Shown piece after piece: positions 53,311-61,136 of a stretch of 64,000 nucleotides of DNA. A model generated the notes under the pieces. It saw nothing but the letters and a program-made list of their open reading frames with translations, was not told the origin of the DNA and made no database searches. Position numbers and translations under genes: made by a program. Positions within the stretch are counted from its first letter, which is position 1. Each line of letters starts with the position of its first letter. The DNA comes from Algibacter miyuki (GTDB lineage Bacteria > Bacteroidota > Bacteroidia > Flavobacteriales > Flavobacteriaceae): NCBI RefSeq assembly GCF_030409805.1, contig NZ_JAUFQP010000013.1, positions 1,060,501 to 1,124,500 of the forward strand, written 5' to 3'.

Positions 53311-54138
53311 ATGAGTAAAATAATTGTTTTAACAGGAGCGGGAGGCGTTTTATGTGGCGCATTAGCCAAAGCACTTGCTAAGGAAGGTCATAAAATAGCC
53401 GTTTTAGATTTGCGTAAAGAAGCTGCAGATGTTATTGCTAGCGAAATTAATGCCAATGGCGGAACTGCAATAGGTGTTGCTGCTAATGTTTTGGAAAAAG
53501 ATTCATTAGAAGCCGCAAAGCTAGAAGTTAACAATCAATTAGGGCCTTGTGATATTTTAATCAATGGAGCAGGCGGAAATCATCCTTTAGGAACCACCTC
53601 AAATACGCATTTAAAAGAAGAAGATCTAGCAAACGATACCGATGGTTTTAAAACATTTTTCGATTTAGATCCTTCAGGAATTAAGTTTGTATTCGATTTA
53701 AACTTTATTGGTACCTTATTACCAACTCAAGTTTTTGCAAAAGATATGGTAGGAAAAAAAGGATGTAGTATTTTAAATATTTCATCTATGAATGCCTTTA
53801 CACCATTAACTAAAATACCAGCATACAGTGGTGCAAAAGCAGCTGTTTCTAACTTTACACAATGGTTAGCAGTTCATTTTTCAAAAGTTGGTATTCGCGT
53901 AAATGCATTGGCTCCAGGATTCTTTTTAACAGACCAAAATAGAAGTTTACTTACTGAAAGCGATGGTAGCTTAACGGCTCGTGGTAATCAAATTATAGAT
54001 CAAACGCCAATGGGTAAGTTTGGAGAACCAGAAGATTTAGTAGGCACAACACTTTGGCTTTGTGGTGAAGGTGCATCATTTATTACTGGTGTAGTCATTC
54101 CAATCGATGGCGGATTTAGTGCGTATAGCGGCGTTTAA
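53311..54138 (+). CDS. SDR-type D-fructuronate reductase (D-mannonate oxidoreductase)
   Basis: Short-chain dehydrogenase of 275 residues that would reduce D-fructuronate to D-mannonate. NAD-binding glycine motif TGAGGVLCGALA (residues 8-19), NGAGGNHP, the serine of ISSMNAFTPLTKIPAYSGAK with Tyr and Lys of YSGAK, and APGFFLTDQNR at the substrate lid. This matches the SDR replacement for UxuB known in Gram-positive bacteria (YjmF), not the long-chain E. coli UxuB. First gene of the operon, followed by uxuA. Confidence 0.88.
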   Translation: MSKIIVLTGAGGVLCGALAKALAKEGHKIAVLDLRKEAADVIASEINANGGTAIGVAANVLEKDSLEAAKLEVNNQLGPCDILINGAGGNHPLGTTSNTHLKEEDLANDTDGFKTFFDLDPSGIKFVFDLNFIGTLLPTQVFAKDMVGKKGCSILNISSMNAFTPLTKIPAYSGAKAAVSNFTQWLAVHFSKVGIRVNALAPGFFLTDQNRSLLTESDGSLTARGNQIIDQTPMGKFGEPEDLVGTTLWLCGEGASFITGVVIPIDGGFSAYSGV

Positions 54139-54172
54139 TATTTTATATAACGAACACTTTTAAAAAGAAATT

Positions 54173-55348
54173 ATGGAACAAACATGGCGTTGGTACGGGC
54201 CAAATGATCCCGTATCGTTAACAGATATAAAACAAGCAGGAGCAACAGGAATTGTTTCTGCATTACATCATATTCCAAACGGTCAAGTATGGACGGTTGA
54301 GGAAATTCAAAAACGTAAAGACACTATTGAAAGCACAGGACTTACTTGGAGCGTTGTAGAAAGTGTGCCAGTACACGAAACCATTAAAACCCGTTCGGGA
54401 GAGTTTCAAAAGTATATTGAAAACTATAAAACCAGCATTCAAAATTTAGCCACTTGTGGTATTCATATTGTATGTTATAATTTTATGCCTGTATTAGATT
54501 GGACACGTACCGATTTAAGTTTTGAGGTAGAAGATGGCTCTAAAGCCTTGCGTTTTGATGTGGTTGCTTTTGCTGCTTTCGAATTATTTCTATTGAAACG
54601 TCCGGGTGCTGAAAATGATTATTCTGAAACAATTCAAGCCGAAGCAAAAGTTTATGCCGATGCGCTTTCCGAAGAAAATAGAACTCAATTAATTAATAAT
54701 ATTATCGCTGGATTACCAGGAGCGGAAGAAGGTTATACTTTGGAGCAATTCCAAACTATTTTGGATACATATGCCGATATTGATGCACCAAAATTAAGAG
54801 AAAACCTGGCCGCATTTTTGAAGGAAATTATCCCTGTTGCTTCTCAAAATGAAGTGTTAATGTGCATTCATCCAGACGATCCGCCGTATCCTATTTTAGG
54901 TTTGCCAAGAGTGGTAAGCACCGAAGCAGATTACGCCTATTTGTTCGAGCAAGTGCCAAACCGTTCTAACGGCATTACATTCTGTACAGGTTCTTTAGGT
55001 GTGCGTGCCGATAATAATTTGGTGCAAATTTTCGAACGTTTTGCCGATCGTGTTCATTTTTTACATTTCCGAAGTACACAACGTGACGAGAAAGGAAACT
55101 TTTACGAAGCCAACCATTTAGAGGGCGATGTCGATATGTATAGCGTTGTAAAAGCCGTGGTTTTTGAAGAACGAAGACGCAAAGCAGCCGGTATGAAAGA
55201 TGCCATAATTCCTGTGCGTCCCGATCATGGTCATCAAATGTTAGACGATTTACATAAAAAAACAAACCCAGGATATTCGGGAATTGGGCGCTTGAGAGGT
55301 CTTGCTGAATTGAGAGGTCTAGAATTTGGAATTTCGAAAAGCTTATAA
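54173..55348 (+). CDS. uxuA: Mannonate dehydratase
   Basis: Metal-dependent TIM-barrel enzyme of 391 residues dehydrating D-mannonate to 2-keto-3-deoxy-D-gluconate. Landmarks are [78 protein letters not shown] and DHGHQML, which include the metal ligands (histidine, cysteine-adjacent and aspartate). Start ATG is 34 bases after the reductase stop. It is followed by uxaC with a 3-base gap. Confidence 0.97.
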   Translation: MEQTWRWYGPNDPVSLTDIKQAGATGIVSALHHIPNGQVWTVEEIQKRKDTIESTGLTWSVVESVPVHETIKTRSGEFQKYIENYKTSIQNLATCGIHIVCYNFMPVLDWTRTDLSFEVEDGSKALRFDVVAFAAFELFLLKRPGAENDYSETIQAEAKVYADALSEENRTQLINNIIAGLPGAEEGYTLEQFQTILDTYADIDAPKLRENLAAFLKEIIPVASQNEVLMCIHPDDPPYPILGLPRVVSTEADYAYLFEQVPNRSNGITFCTGSLGVRADNNLVQIFERFADRVHFLHFRSTQRDEKGNFYEANHLEGDVDMYSVVKAVVFEERRRKAAGMKDAIIPVRPDHGHQMLDDLHKKTNPGYSGIGRLRGLAELRGLEFGISKSL

Positions 55349-55351
55349 ATT

Positions 55352-56767
55352 ATGTCTGCAATAAAATCAACAAACTTTATCACCGATAATTTTTTATTAA
55401 ATTCGGAAGTTGCTGAAACCTTATATCATAAGTACGCGAAAGATTTACCCATTATAGATTACCATAACCATTTGTCGCCACAGCAAATTGCTGAAAACAA
55501 ACCAGTGAAGAACATTACAGAAGTTTGGTTAAAAGGCGATCATTACAAATGGCGTGGTATGCGGGCCAATGGTATTGAAGAATTTAATATTACAGGAGCG
55601 GCATCATTAAAAGATAAGTTTTTAAAATGGGCAGAAACGGTACCTTATACCTTGAGAAACCCGTTGTTTCATTGGACACAATTAGAGCTAAAACGGTATT
55701 TTGATATTGATGACATCCTGCAGCCAAGTACTGCAGAAGCTATTTACGAAAAGGCAAATAGTATTTTAGAAAACAAAACACCAGCGCAACTTTTAGAAGA
55801 TATGAAGGTGGAAGTAATTTGTACGACTGATGATCCAGTGGACGATTTATTATACCACAAAGAAATTTCCGAAGGTAATTTTTACACCAAAGTACTGCCT
55901 ACATTCCGACCTGATAATTTATTTTTAATAGGAAAACCTAACTTTTTAAATTATTTAACGAAGCTAGAAAATGCGGTTGGTTTTAAAGTAGACTCTTTTG
56001 AAGAATTTTTAAAAGCGATTGATGCACGTATTGTTTATTTTAATGATTTAGGCTGTCGAATATCCGATTTTGGATTAGGAGAACATCTTGAAATGGTTGA
56101 TTTTACAGATGAACAAGTCGCTTTAATTTTTGAAAAGAAACTAAAAAATGAAACACTTTCAATAGAAGAAATTACAACGTATAGATCATTTTTATTCCTT
56201 TACTTAGGAAGGAAATATCACGAATTCGATTGGGCACAGCAATACCATTTAGGTTCTATTAGAAACAACAACACCCGCTTAGAAGCTCAAGTTGGTTTGG
56301 ATGCGGGTTGCGATTCTATTGCTGATTATAATTATGCCGAATTTATGTCTGCACTATTTAAAAACTTAGAGTCTACCAACCAATTAGCAAAAACAATTAC
56401 TTATAATTTGAATCCTGCGCAAAATGAAGTTTTTGCAACTATGATGGGGAATTTCCAAAGCGGAACCACACCAGGGAAAATGCAATGGGGCTCAGGTTGG
56501 TGGTTTTTAGACCAAAAAGATGGCATGGAAAAACAGCTTAATACCCTATCAAATATGGGCTTATTAAGTCGTTTTGTGGGGATGTTAACCGATAGCCGCA
56601 GCTTTTTATCTTTTCCAAGACATGAGTATTTCCGAAGAATTTTATGCGATTTAATTGCTGAAGATGTCAACAAAGGCCTAGTGCCAAACGACACGGTGTT
56701 TTTAGGCAAAATGATTCAGGATATTTGTTACAATAATGCCGTAAATTATTTTAACTTTAAGCTCTAA
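55352..56767 (+). CDS. uxaC: Glucuronate isomerase
   Basis: Amidohydrolase-fold isomerase of 471 residues interconverting D-glucuronate with D-fructuronate (and galacturonate with tagaturonate). The metal-binding IDYHNHLSPQQIAENKP, GLDAGCDSIADYNYAEFM, FQSGTTPGKMQWGSGWWFLDQ and SFLSFPRHEYFRRILCDLI motifs are typical of UxaC. It sits third in the operon and explains its sugar: with the fructuronate reductase and UxuA it completes glucuronate to 2-keto-3-deoxygluconate. Confidence 0.97.
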   Translation: MSAIKSTNFITDNFLLNSEVAETLYHKYAKDLPIIDYHNHLSPQQIAENKPVKNITEVWLKGDHYKWRGMRANGIEEFNITGAASLKDKFLKWAETVPYTLRNPLFHWTQLELKRYFDIDDILQPSTAEAIYEKANSILENKTPAQLLEDMKVEVICTTDDPVDDLLYHKEISEGNFYTKVLPTFRPDNLFLIGKPNFLNYLTKLENAVGFKVDSFEEFLKAIDARIVYFNDLGCRISDFGLGEHLEMVDFTDEQVALIFEKKLKNETLSIEEITTYRSFLFLYLGRKYHEFDWAQQYHLGSIRNNNTRLEAQVGLDAGCDSIADYNYAEFMSALFKNLESTNQLAKTITYNLNPAQNEVFATMMGNFQSGTTPGKMQWGSGWWFLDQKDGMEKQLNTLSNMGLLSRFVGMLTDSRSFLSFPRHEYFRRILCDLIAEDVNKGLVPNDTVFLGKMIQDICYNNAVNYFNFKL

Positions 56768-56799
56768 ATTCAACATACCCAACAACTAAACTAAATAAA

Positions 56800-57774
56800 A
56801 TGATGAATAGAATTATATGGGCGCTCTTAGTAGTGTTCGTTATGCAAAGTTGCAAAAAGGACAATGGTGTAAAAACCTTGTATTTGGCGCATACACTACC
56901 GCAAACACACCCTGTACACAAAGGGATTTTAGAATTCCAAAAGGCTTTAAACGAAAAATCTGGAGGCAAATTAGAAGTTAAAATATTTCCTGACGGCCAA
57001 TTAGGTTCGGAACGTGAAGTATTAGAGTTGCTGCAAATAGGCAGTGTGGCTATTACTAAAGTAAGTGCCGCTACCTTATCTAATTTTGTGCCTGAATATC
57101 ATATTTTAGGTATTCCGTATTTGTTTAGAGATAAACAACACCAATTTGATGTTTTAGAGGGTGAAGTAGGAAAATCTATTTTACAAAAAGGTAGTAAATT
57201 TTGGTTACGTGGCTTGTGTTATTACGATGCTGGTAGTCGAAGTTTTTACACATCGAATAAAGCGATACGTACCCCTGAAGACTTAAAAGGCTTAAAGATT
57301 AGGGTGATGAATAACCAAATGGCAATTAACATGGTAGAAGCTTTAGGAGGCTCGCCAACGCCAATGGCTTACGGAGAATTGTATACGGCCATTCAGCAAG
57401 GTGTGGTTGATGGAGCGGAAAATAATCCGCCATCATTTGTATCGTCTAACCATTATGAAGTGAGTAAATATTACACTTTAGATCAACACTCATCGGTTCC
57501 TGATGTGTTATTAGTGGGGACTAAATATTGGGATAGTTTATCCGAAGAAGAAAAGGTATGGGTTCAAGAATCTGCTGATGAATCTTCACAGGCTGAAAAA
57601 GTGTTCTGGAATAATTCAGTAGAAGAATCTATGGCCAAAGCAAAAGAAGCTGGCGTAGAAATAATTATACCAGACAAGTCGCTTTTTCAAGAACAATCGA
57701 AGTCTGTTTTAGAAGCCTTTCAAAAAGATCACCCAGAAATGAGTGAAATCATCAATCAAATAAAAAATCAATAA
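56800..57774 (+). CDS. TRAP transporter solute-binding lipoprotein DctP
   Basis: Extracytoplasmic solute receptor of 324 residues. It has a lipoprotein signal (VVFVMQSC, Cys18) and the DctP pattern: LAHTLPQTHPVHKGILEFQ, KIFPDGQLGSEREVLELLQ, DLKGLKIRVMNNQMAIN, YTAIQQGVVDGAENNPPSF. The conserved arginine in LKIRVM normally holds the carboxylate of an acid substrate, here presumably a hexuronate. Lipid anchoring is unusual for TRAP receptors of Proteobacteria but frequent in Bacteroidota. It lies 32 bases after uxaC. Confidence 0.94.
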   Translation: MMNRIIWALLVVFVMQSCKKDNGVKTLYLAHTLPQTHPVHKGILEFQKALNEKSGGKLEVKIFPDGQLGSEREVLELLQIGSVAITKVSAATLSNFVPEYHILGIPYLFRDKQHQFDVLEGEVGKSILQKGSKFWLRGLCYYDAGSRSFYTSNKAIRTPEDLKGLKIRVMNNQMAINMVEALGGSPTPMAYGELYTAIQQGVVDGAENNPPSFVSSNHYEVSKYYTLDQHSSVPDVLLVGTKYWDSLSEEEKVWVQESADESSQAEKVFWNNSVEESMAKAKEAGVEIIIPDKSLFQEQSKSVLEAFQKDHPEMSEIINQIKNQ

Positions 57775-57776
57775 GT

Positions 57777-58268
57777 ATGAAAACAGGAGATATTCTTTTT
57801 AATAAGGTATGCCGAATTATAGAACATATTTTAGTTTTTATATTCGGATTATTGGTTATTGATGTGTTAGGGCAGGTGTTTTCACGATATATTTTAAATA
57901 AATCGTTTGCCTTTACCGAAGAGTTAGCGCGTTTTTCTTTAATATGGTTATCCATTCTTGGAGCGGCTTATTTAAGCGGCAAAAGAGAACATTTATCAAT
58001 GGATTTCTTATATCAGAAATTCTCAACTAAAACGAGAAAAAAAGCACTCATCTTTATAGAAATTTGCATTTTATTATTCGCCTTAGTGGTTATGGTAATC
58101 GGTGGGTTTAACTTAGTTTACACCACCTTACATCTAGGTCAGCTTTCGGGAACATTACGTATTCCGTTAGGCTATATTTATGCCATTTTACCATTAAGTG
58201 GTTTGTTAATTATGTGCTTTTCAGTATATCACTTAGGAAAAATTAATGCTAACGAAATAACCGAATAA
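57777..58268 (+). CDS. TRAP transporter small permease DctQ
   Basis: Four-segment small permease subunit of 163 residues, with the conserved FTEELARFSLIWLSILGAAYLSGKREHL stretch. It forms the membrane complex with DctM. Its ATG is 2 bases after the dctP stop and its stop 2 bases before dctM. Confidence 0.92.
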   Translation: MKTGDILFNKVCRIIEHILVFIFGLLVIDVLGQVFSRYILNKSFAFTEELARFSLIWLSILGAAYLSGKREHLSMDFLYQKFSTKTRKKALIFIEICILLFALVVMVIGGFNLVYTTLHLGQLSGTLRIPLGYIYAILPLSGLLIMCFSVYHLGKINANEITE

Positions 58269-58270
58269 TT

Positions 58271-59575
58271 ATGAGTATTGAAGTAATAAGTATCATCGTT
58301 TTATTTGCAAGTTTTTTCACCTTGCTTATGCTTAAGGTTCCCGTAGCTTATAGTATAGGTATTTCAACCACGTTAAGTTTACTATTAAATATTGATAATT
58401 TACCAGGACTTACAACCATTGCTCAACGTATGACGACGGGTATAGATAGTTTTGCGCTTTTAGCCATTCCATTTTTTGTATTGGCTGGTGAAATTATGAA
58501 GCGTGGCGGTATCGCTAACCGATTAATTAATTTCGCAAAATCGTTGGTGGCCAGTTTACCAGGAGGTTTGGCTTATGTAAACGTTTTAGCATCGATGTTG
58601 TTTGGTGCTATTTCTGGTTCTGCAATTGCAGCAACTTCGGCTATTGGTAGTATCATGACCGATAGAATGGAAGAGGAAGGTTACCCAAGAGAATTTAGTG
58701 CATCGGTAAATATTACCTCGGCAACTACAGGATTATTAATTCCGCCAAGTAATATTTTAATTGTTTACGCACTAGCTAGTGGTGGTACAGCATCGGTTGC
58801 AGCTTTATTTATAGCAGGATATTTACCAGGGATTTTATTAGGTTTTGCTATTATGGCATATATTGCTTTTGTGGCTATAACACGTAAATTTGCAAAAGGA
58901 GATCGTGTACCATTATCGTTAATTTGGACGTATTTCAGAAAAGCATTTTTTAGTTTATTGCTATTAGTTATTGTGGTTGGTGGTATTGTTGCGGGGGTTT
59001 TTACAGCAACAGAAGCGTCGGCAATTGCGGTATTATATGCAGGTGTTTTAGCCTTAATTTATGGCGATGTAAAAACTAAAGATTTTCCTTCTATTTTACT
59101 TACTAGTGCAAAAACAACTGCGGTAGTTATGTTTTTAATTTGTACTTCTATGGCTATGTCTTGGTTATTTTCTTTTGAAGGTATTCCAGAACTTATTAGT
59201 AGCTTTTTGTTGGAGCAATTCAGTAATAAAATTGTTATCTTTTTAGTGATTAATGTGGTGCTTTTAATTATTGGAACGTTTATGGACATGACGCCAGCCG
59301 TTCTAATATTTACACCTATATTTTTACCTGTAGTAGTGGCTTTAGGTATGGATCCAGTACATTTTGGTATTGTTTTAGTGCTTAACCTTTGTATTGGTCT
59401 GTGTACACCGCCTGTGGGTACCATTCTCTTTGTGGGGAGTGGAGTCGCTAATGTCCCGGTGTCGCAAGTTATAAAGCCGCTAATACCGTTTTTATTAATT
59501 ATGGTACTGGTACTACTTTTAATAACTTATATTCCTGCAATTTCAATGTATTTACCAAGTTTATTAGATTTGTAG
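58271..59575 (+). CDS. TRAP transporter large permease DctM
   Basis: Sodium-coupled large permease of 434 residues with about twelve segments. Typical blocks are IDSFALLAIPFFVLAGEIMKRGG, GAISGSAIAATSAIGSIM, PPSNILIVYALASGGTASVAALF, DMTPAVLIFTPIFLPVV and GLCTPPVGTILFVGSGVANV. It should import hexuronate delivered by DctP. Last gene of the operon; a strong hairpin follows. Confidence 0.95.
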   Translation: MSIEVISIIVLFASFFTLLMLKVPVAYSIGISTTLSLLLNIDNLPGLTTIAQRMTTGIDSFALLAIPFFVLAGEIMKRGGIANRLINFAKSLVASLPGGLAYVNVLASMLFGAISGSAIAATSAIGSIMTDRMEEEGYPREFSASVNITSATTGLLIPPSNILIVYALASGGTASVAALFIAGYLPGILLGFAIMAYIAFVAITRKFAKGDRVPLSLIWTYFRKAFFSLLLLVIVVGGIVAGVFTATEASAIAVLYAGVLALIYGDVKTKDFPSILLTSAKTTAVVMFLICTSMAMSWLFSFEGIPELISSFLLEQFSNKIVIFLVINVVLLIIGTFMDMTPAVLIFTPIFLPVVVALGMDPVHFGIVLVLNLCIGLCTPPVGTILFVGSGVANVPVSQVIKPLIPFLLIMVLVLLLITYIPAISMYLPSLLDL

Positions 59576-59600
59576 GAGTATATTAATTTATATTTTTAAT

Positions 59601-59658
59601 AAGGTTGCATATTCAGTGCGTAAGTTTCAAAACTTATATTTACTGAATTTGCAACCTT
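59601..59658. terminator. Long bidirectional terminator after the hexuronate operon
   Basis: Arms AAGGTTGCA ... TTCAGT and ACTGAA ... TGCAACCTT (59601-59617, 59642-59658), with an inner hairpin TAAGTTT/AAACTTA. Shared with the convergent phosphodiesterase gene. Confidence 0.75.
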
Positions 59659-59683
59659 ACTTATTTTATAATGATTTTAAGAG

Positions 59684-60742
59684 TTAATTAGGAGTTGCAT
59701 TTACAGGGTTTTTACGAACATATCCTTTATTTTTAAAAGAAATATGATAATTACTATCAAAAAATCGACTTGGTAAATAATAATCGGTGGTTATAATCTG
59801 TGCTCCAGATTTTTTAGCAGCTTCAAAATGTGAATAATCGTTTGCTCTTGCTTCTTTTGTTCCAGCATCGGCTCGGGTTCTAATAATATAGCCTTGAGAC
59901 ACCAAGCTTGATATCGTTTTATCTTCCGGATTATTTCTAATTAATGTAGCAGCTTCTGGACTTCCTGGTTCTGCATTTGCAAATAAAACACGTCCTTTTA
60001 ATGATGGATGATTTTTGATGTACAAAGCACGCTTGGCTTTTGCATCATCTAAAATAAAAAGAAACTTTCCACGAGAAGCTTTTAGAGTAGGCCAGTTATT
60101 ATTTAAAATAGCTTCTTCTAAGGTGGCGTGTTCACCTCTAACATCGTCTGGAGTTATAAGTTTATCTCTGCCAAGACCAGCAATTAAAGCATTATCCAAG
60201 TTTTTAAAACTAGTTTCAGTAAAGGCTTCAGGTGTTGTTCCAAATCTATTTGTATCTCCGTCTTTAGCTTCCAAGGTAATAAATACAGGTTCGTGCGTTG
60301 GGTTAGCGTCAGACCACGATTTTATCGCCATTAAACAAGCCTCTAAAGTATTGTAGTGCGATCTAAAATCTATATCAGGCATGTGTAAAACTTTAAATCC
60401 TGGTTTTAACATGTCCTTATTAGGATCAAAATCTTCTTTTGGCTCTGCAAATTGTAATCCTTTAGGGTTTGCGAATTTTCCGCCTTCGGTATCAAGGTAA
60501 ACATCTATTTCTAAATTTCGTAATCCTAAATTTAACTGTTCAGGTATAGAGATATGGTCGTACTGCAGAGACTTCATTTTATCACTTTGTGATTCTAAAA
60601 AGCTATACAATTTATCTTCAATAGCCTTTTTATAACTGTTGTGAGAACCAATAACTTGTATTTGGTTAATATGTAAAGTGTCGTGTTGTGCAAATACGTT
60701 AAAACTAAAATATAGGAGTAGTAAAGCGCTGTAATGTTTCAT
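59684..60742 (-). CDS. Secreted PI-PLC-like (Ca2+-dependent phosphoinositide phospholipase C1 type) phosphodiesterase
   Basis: TIM-barrel phosphodiesterase of 352 residues with a signal peptide (about 1-18). Catalytic histidine in IGSHNSYKKAI (His34) and the metal/arginine strand LRNLEIDVYLDTEGGKFANP; further FITLEAKDGDTNRFG, GKFLFILDD and ITTDYYLPSR. It matches the Ca2+-dependent PI-PLC1-like family (PF16670-type). It would act outside the cytosol on a glycerophospho- or inositol-phosphate diester. It is a convergent neighbour of the hexuronate operon with its own promoter; a pathway link is not shown. Confidence 0.85.
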   Translation of the reverse strand: MKHYSALLLLYFSFNVFAQHDTLHINQIQVIGSHNSYKKAIEDKLYSFLESQSDKMKSLQYDHISIPEQLNLGLRNLEIDVYLDTEGGKFANPKGLQFAEPKEDFDPNKDMLKPGFKVLHMPDIDFRSHYNTLEACLMAIKSWSDANPTHEPVFITLEAKDGDTNRFGTTPEAFTETSFKNLDNALIAGLGRDKLITPDDVRGEHATLEEAILNNNWPTLKASRGKFLFILDDAKAKRALYIKNHPSLKGRVLFANAEPGSPEAATLIRNNPEDKTISSLVSQGYIIRTRADAGTKEARANDYSHFEAAKKSGAQIITTDYYLPSRFFDSNYHISFKNKGYVRKNPVNATPN

Positions 60743-60767
60743 AAAATGGAGTTAAATTTTTAAGGCA

Positions 60768-60775
60768 CAAAAGTA
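60768..60775 (-). promoter_or_regulatory. TAnnTTTG promoter box of the PI-PLC-like gene
   Basis: Minus strand TACTTTTG, 25 bases before the ATG at 60742. Confidence 0.6.
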
Positions 60776-61075
60776 GTCTGCTAAGTTTAATAGTATGTTA
60801 ATAAAATGAAAATAAAAGACCAATTTTTGGTTTCATATTAATATTTAAAAATATGCTTAAGTGTTTGATTTGTTTATTGTTAATGTTTTTTAGGTGAAAT
60901 TGTAAGTTGGGATTATTTAATAATGAGATAACGATAAGGTAAATTAGAAGAGGTTGATATTTTATTGTTTTGCAATCTCTAAGAACATAAGAATATGTTA
61001 AAAAAGGAATCTACAAACTCAAAATTTGAAACCGATGTAATAATTAAATAGCAACCCTAATTTACAAATTAAAAA

Positions 61076-61099
61076 CCGTAGTTGCTGGAACAACTACGG
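61076..61099 (+). promoter_or_regulatory. Leader hairpin of the SusC gene
   Basis: Perfect 9-base arms CCGTAGTTG and CAACTACGG around CTGGAA, 38 bases before the susC ATG. No T-run follows. It may be a leader structure that adjusts translation or a protein/sRNA site. The rest of 60776-61075 is AT-rich with no perfect promoter box. Confidence 0.6.
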
Positions 61100-61136
61100 C
61101 TAAATCATTAAGCATTGTAAAACCAATCACTTAAAA

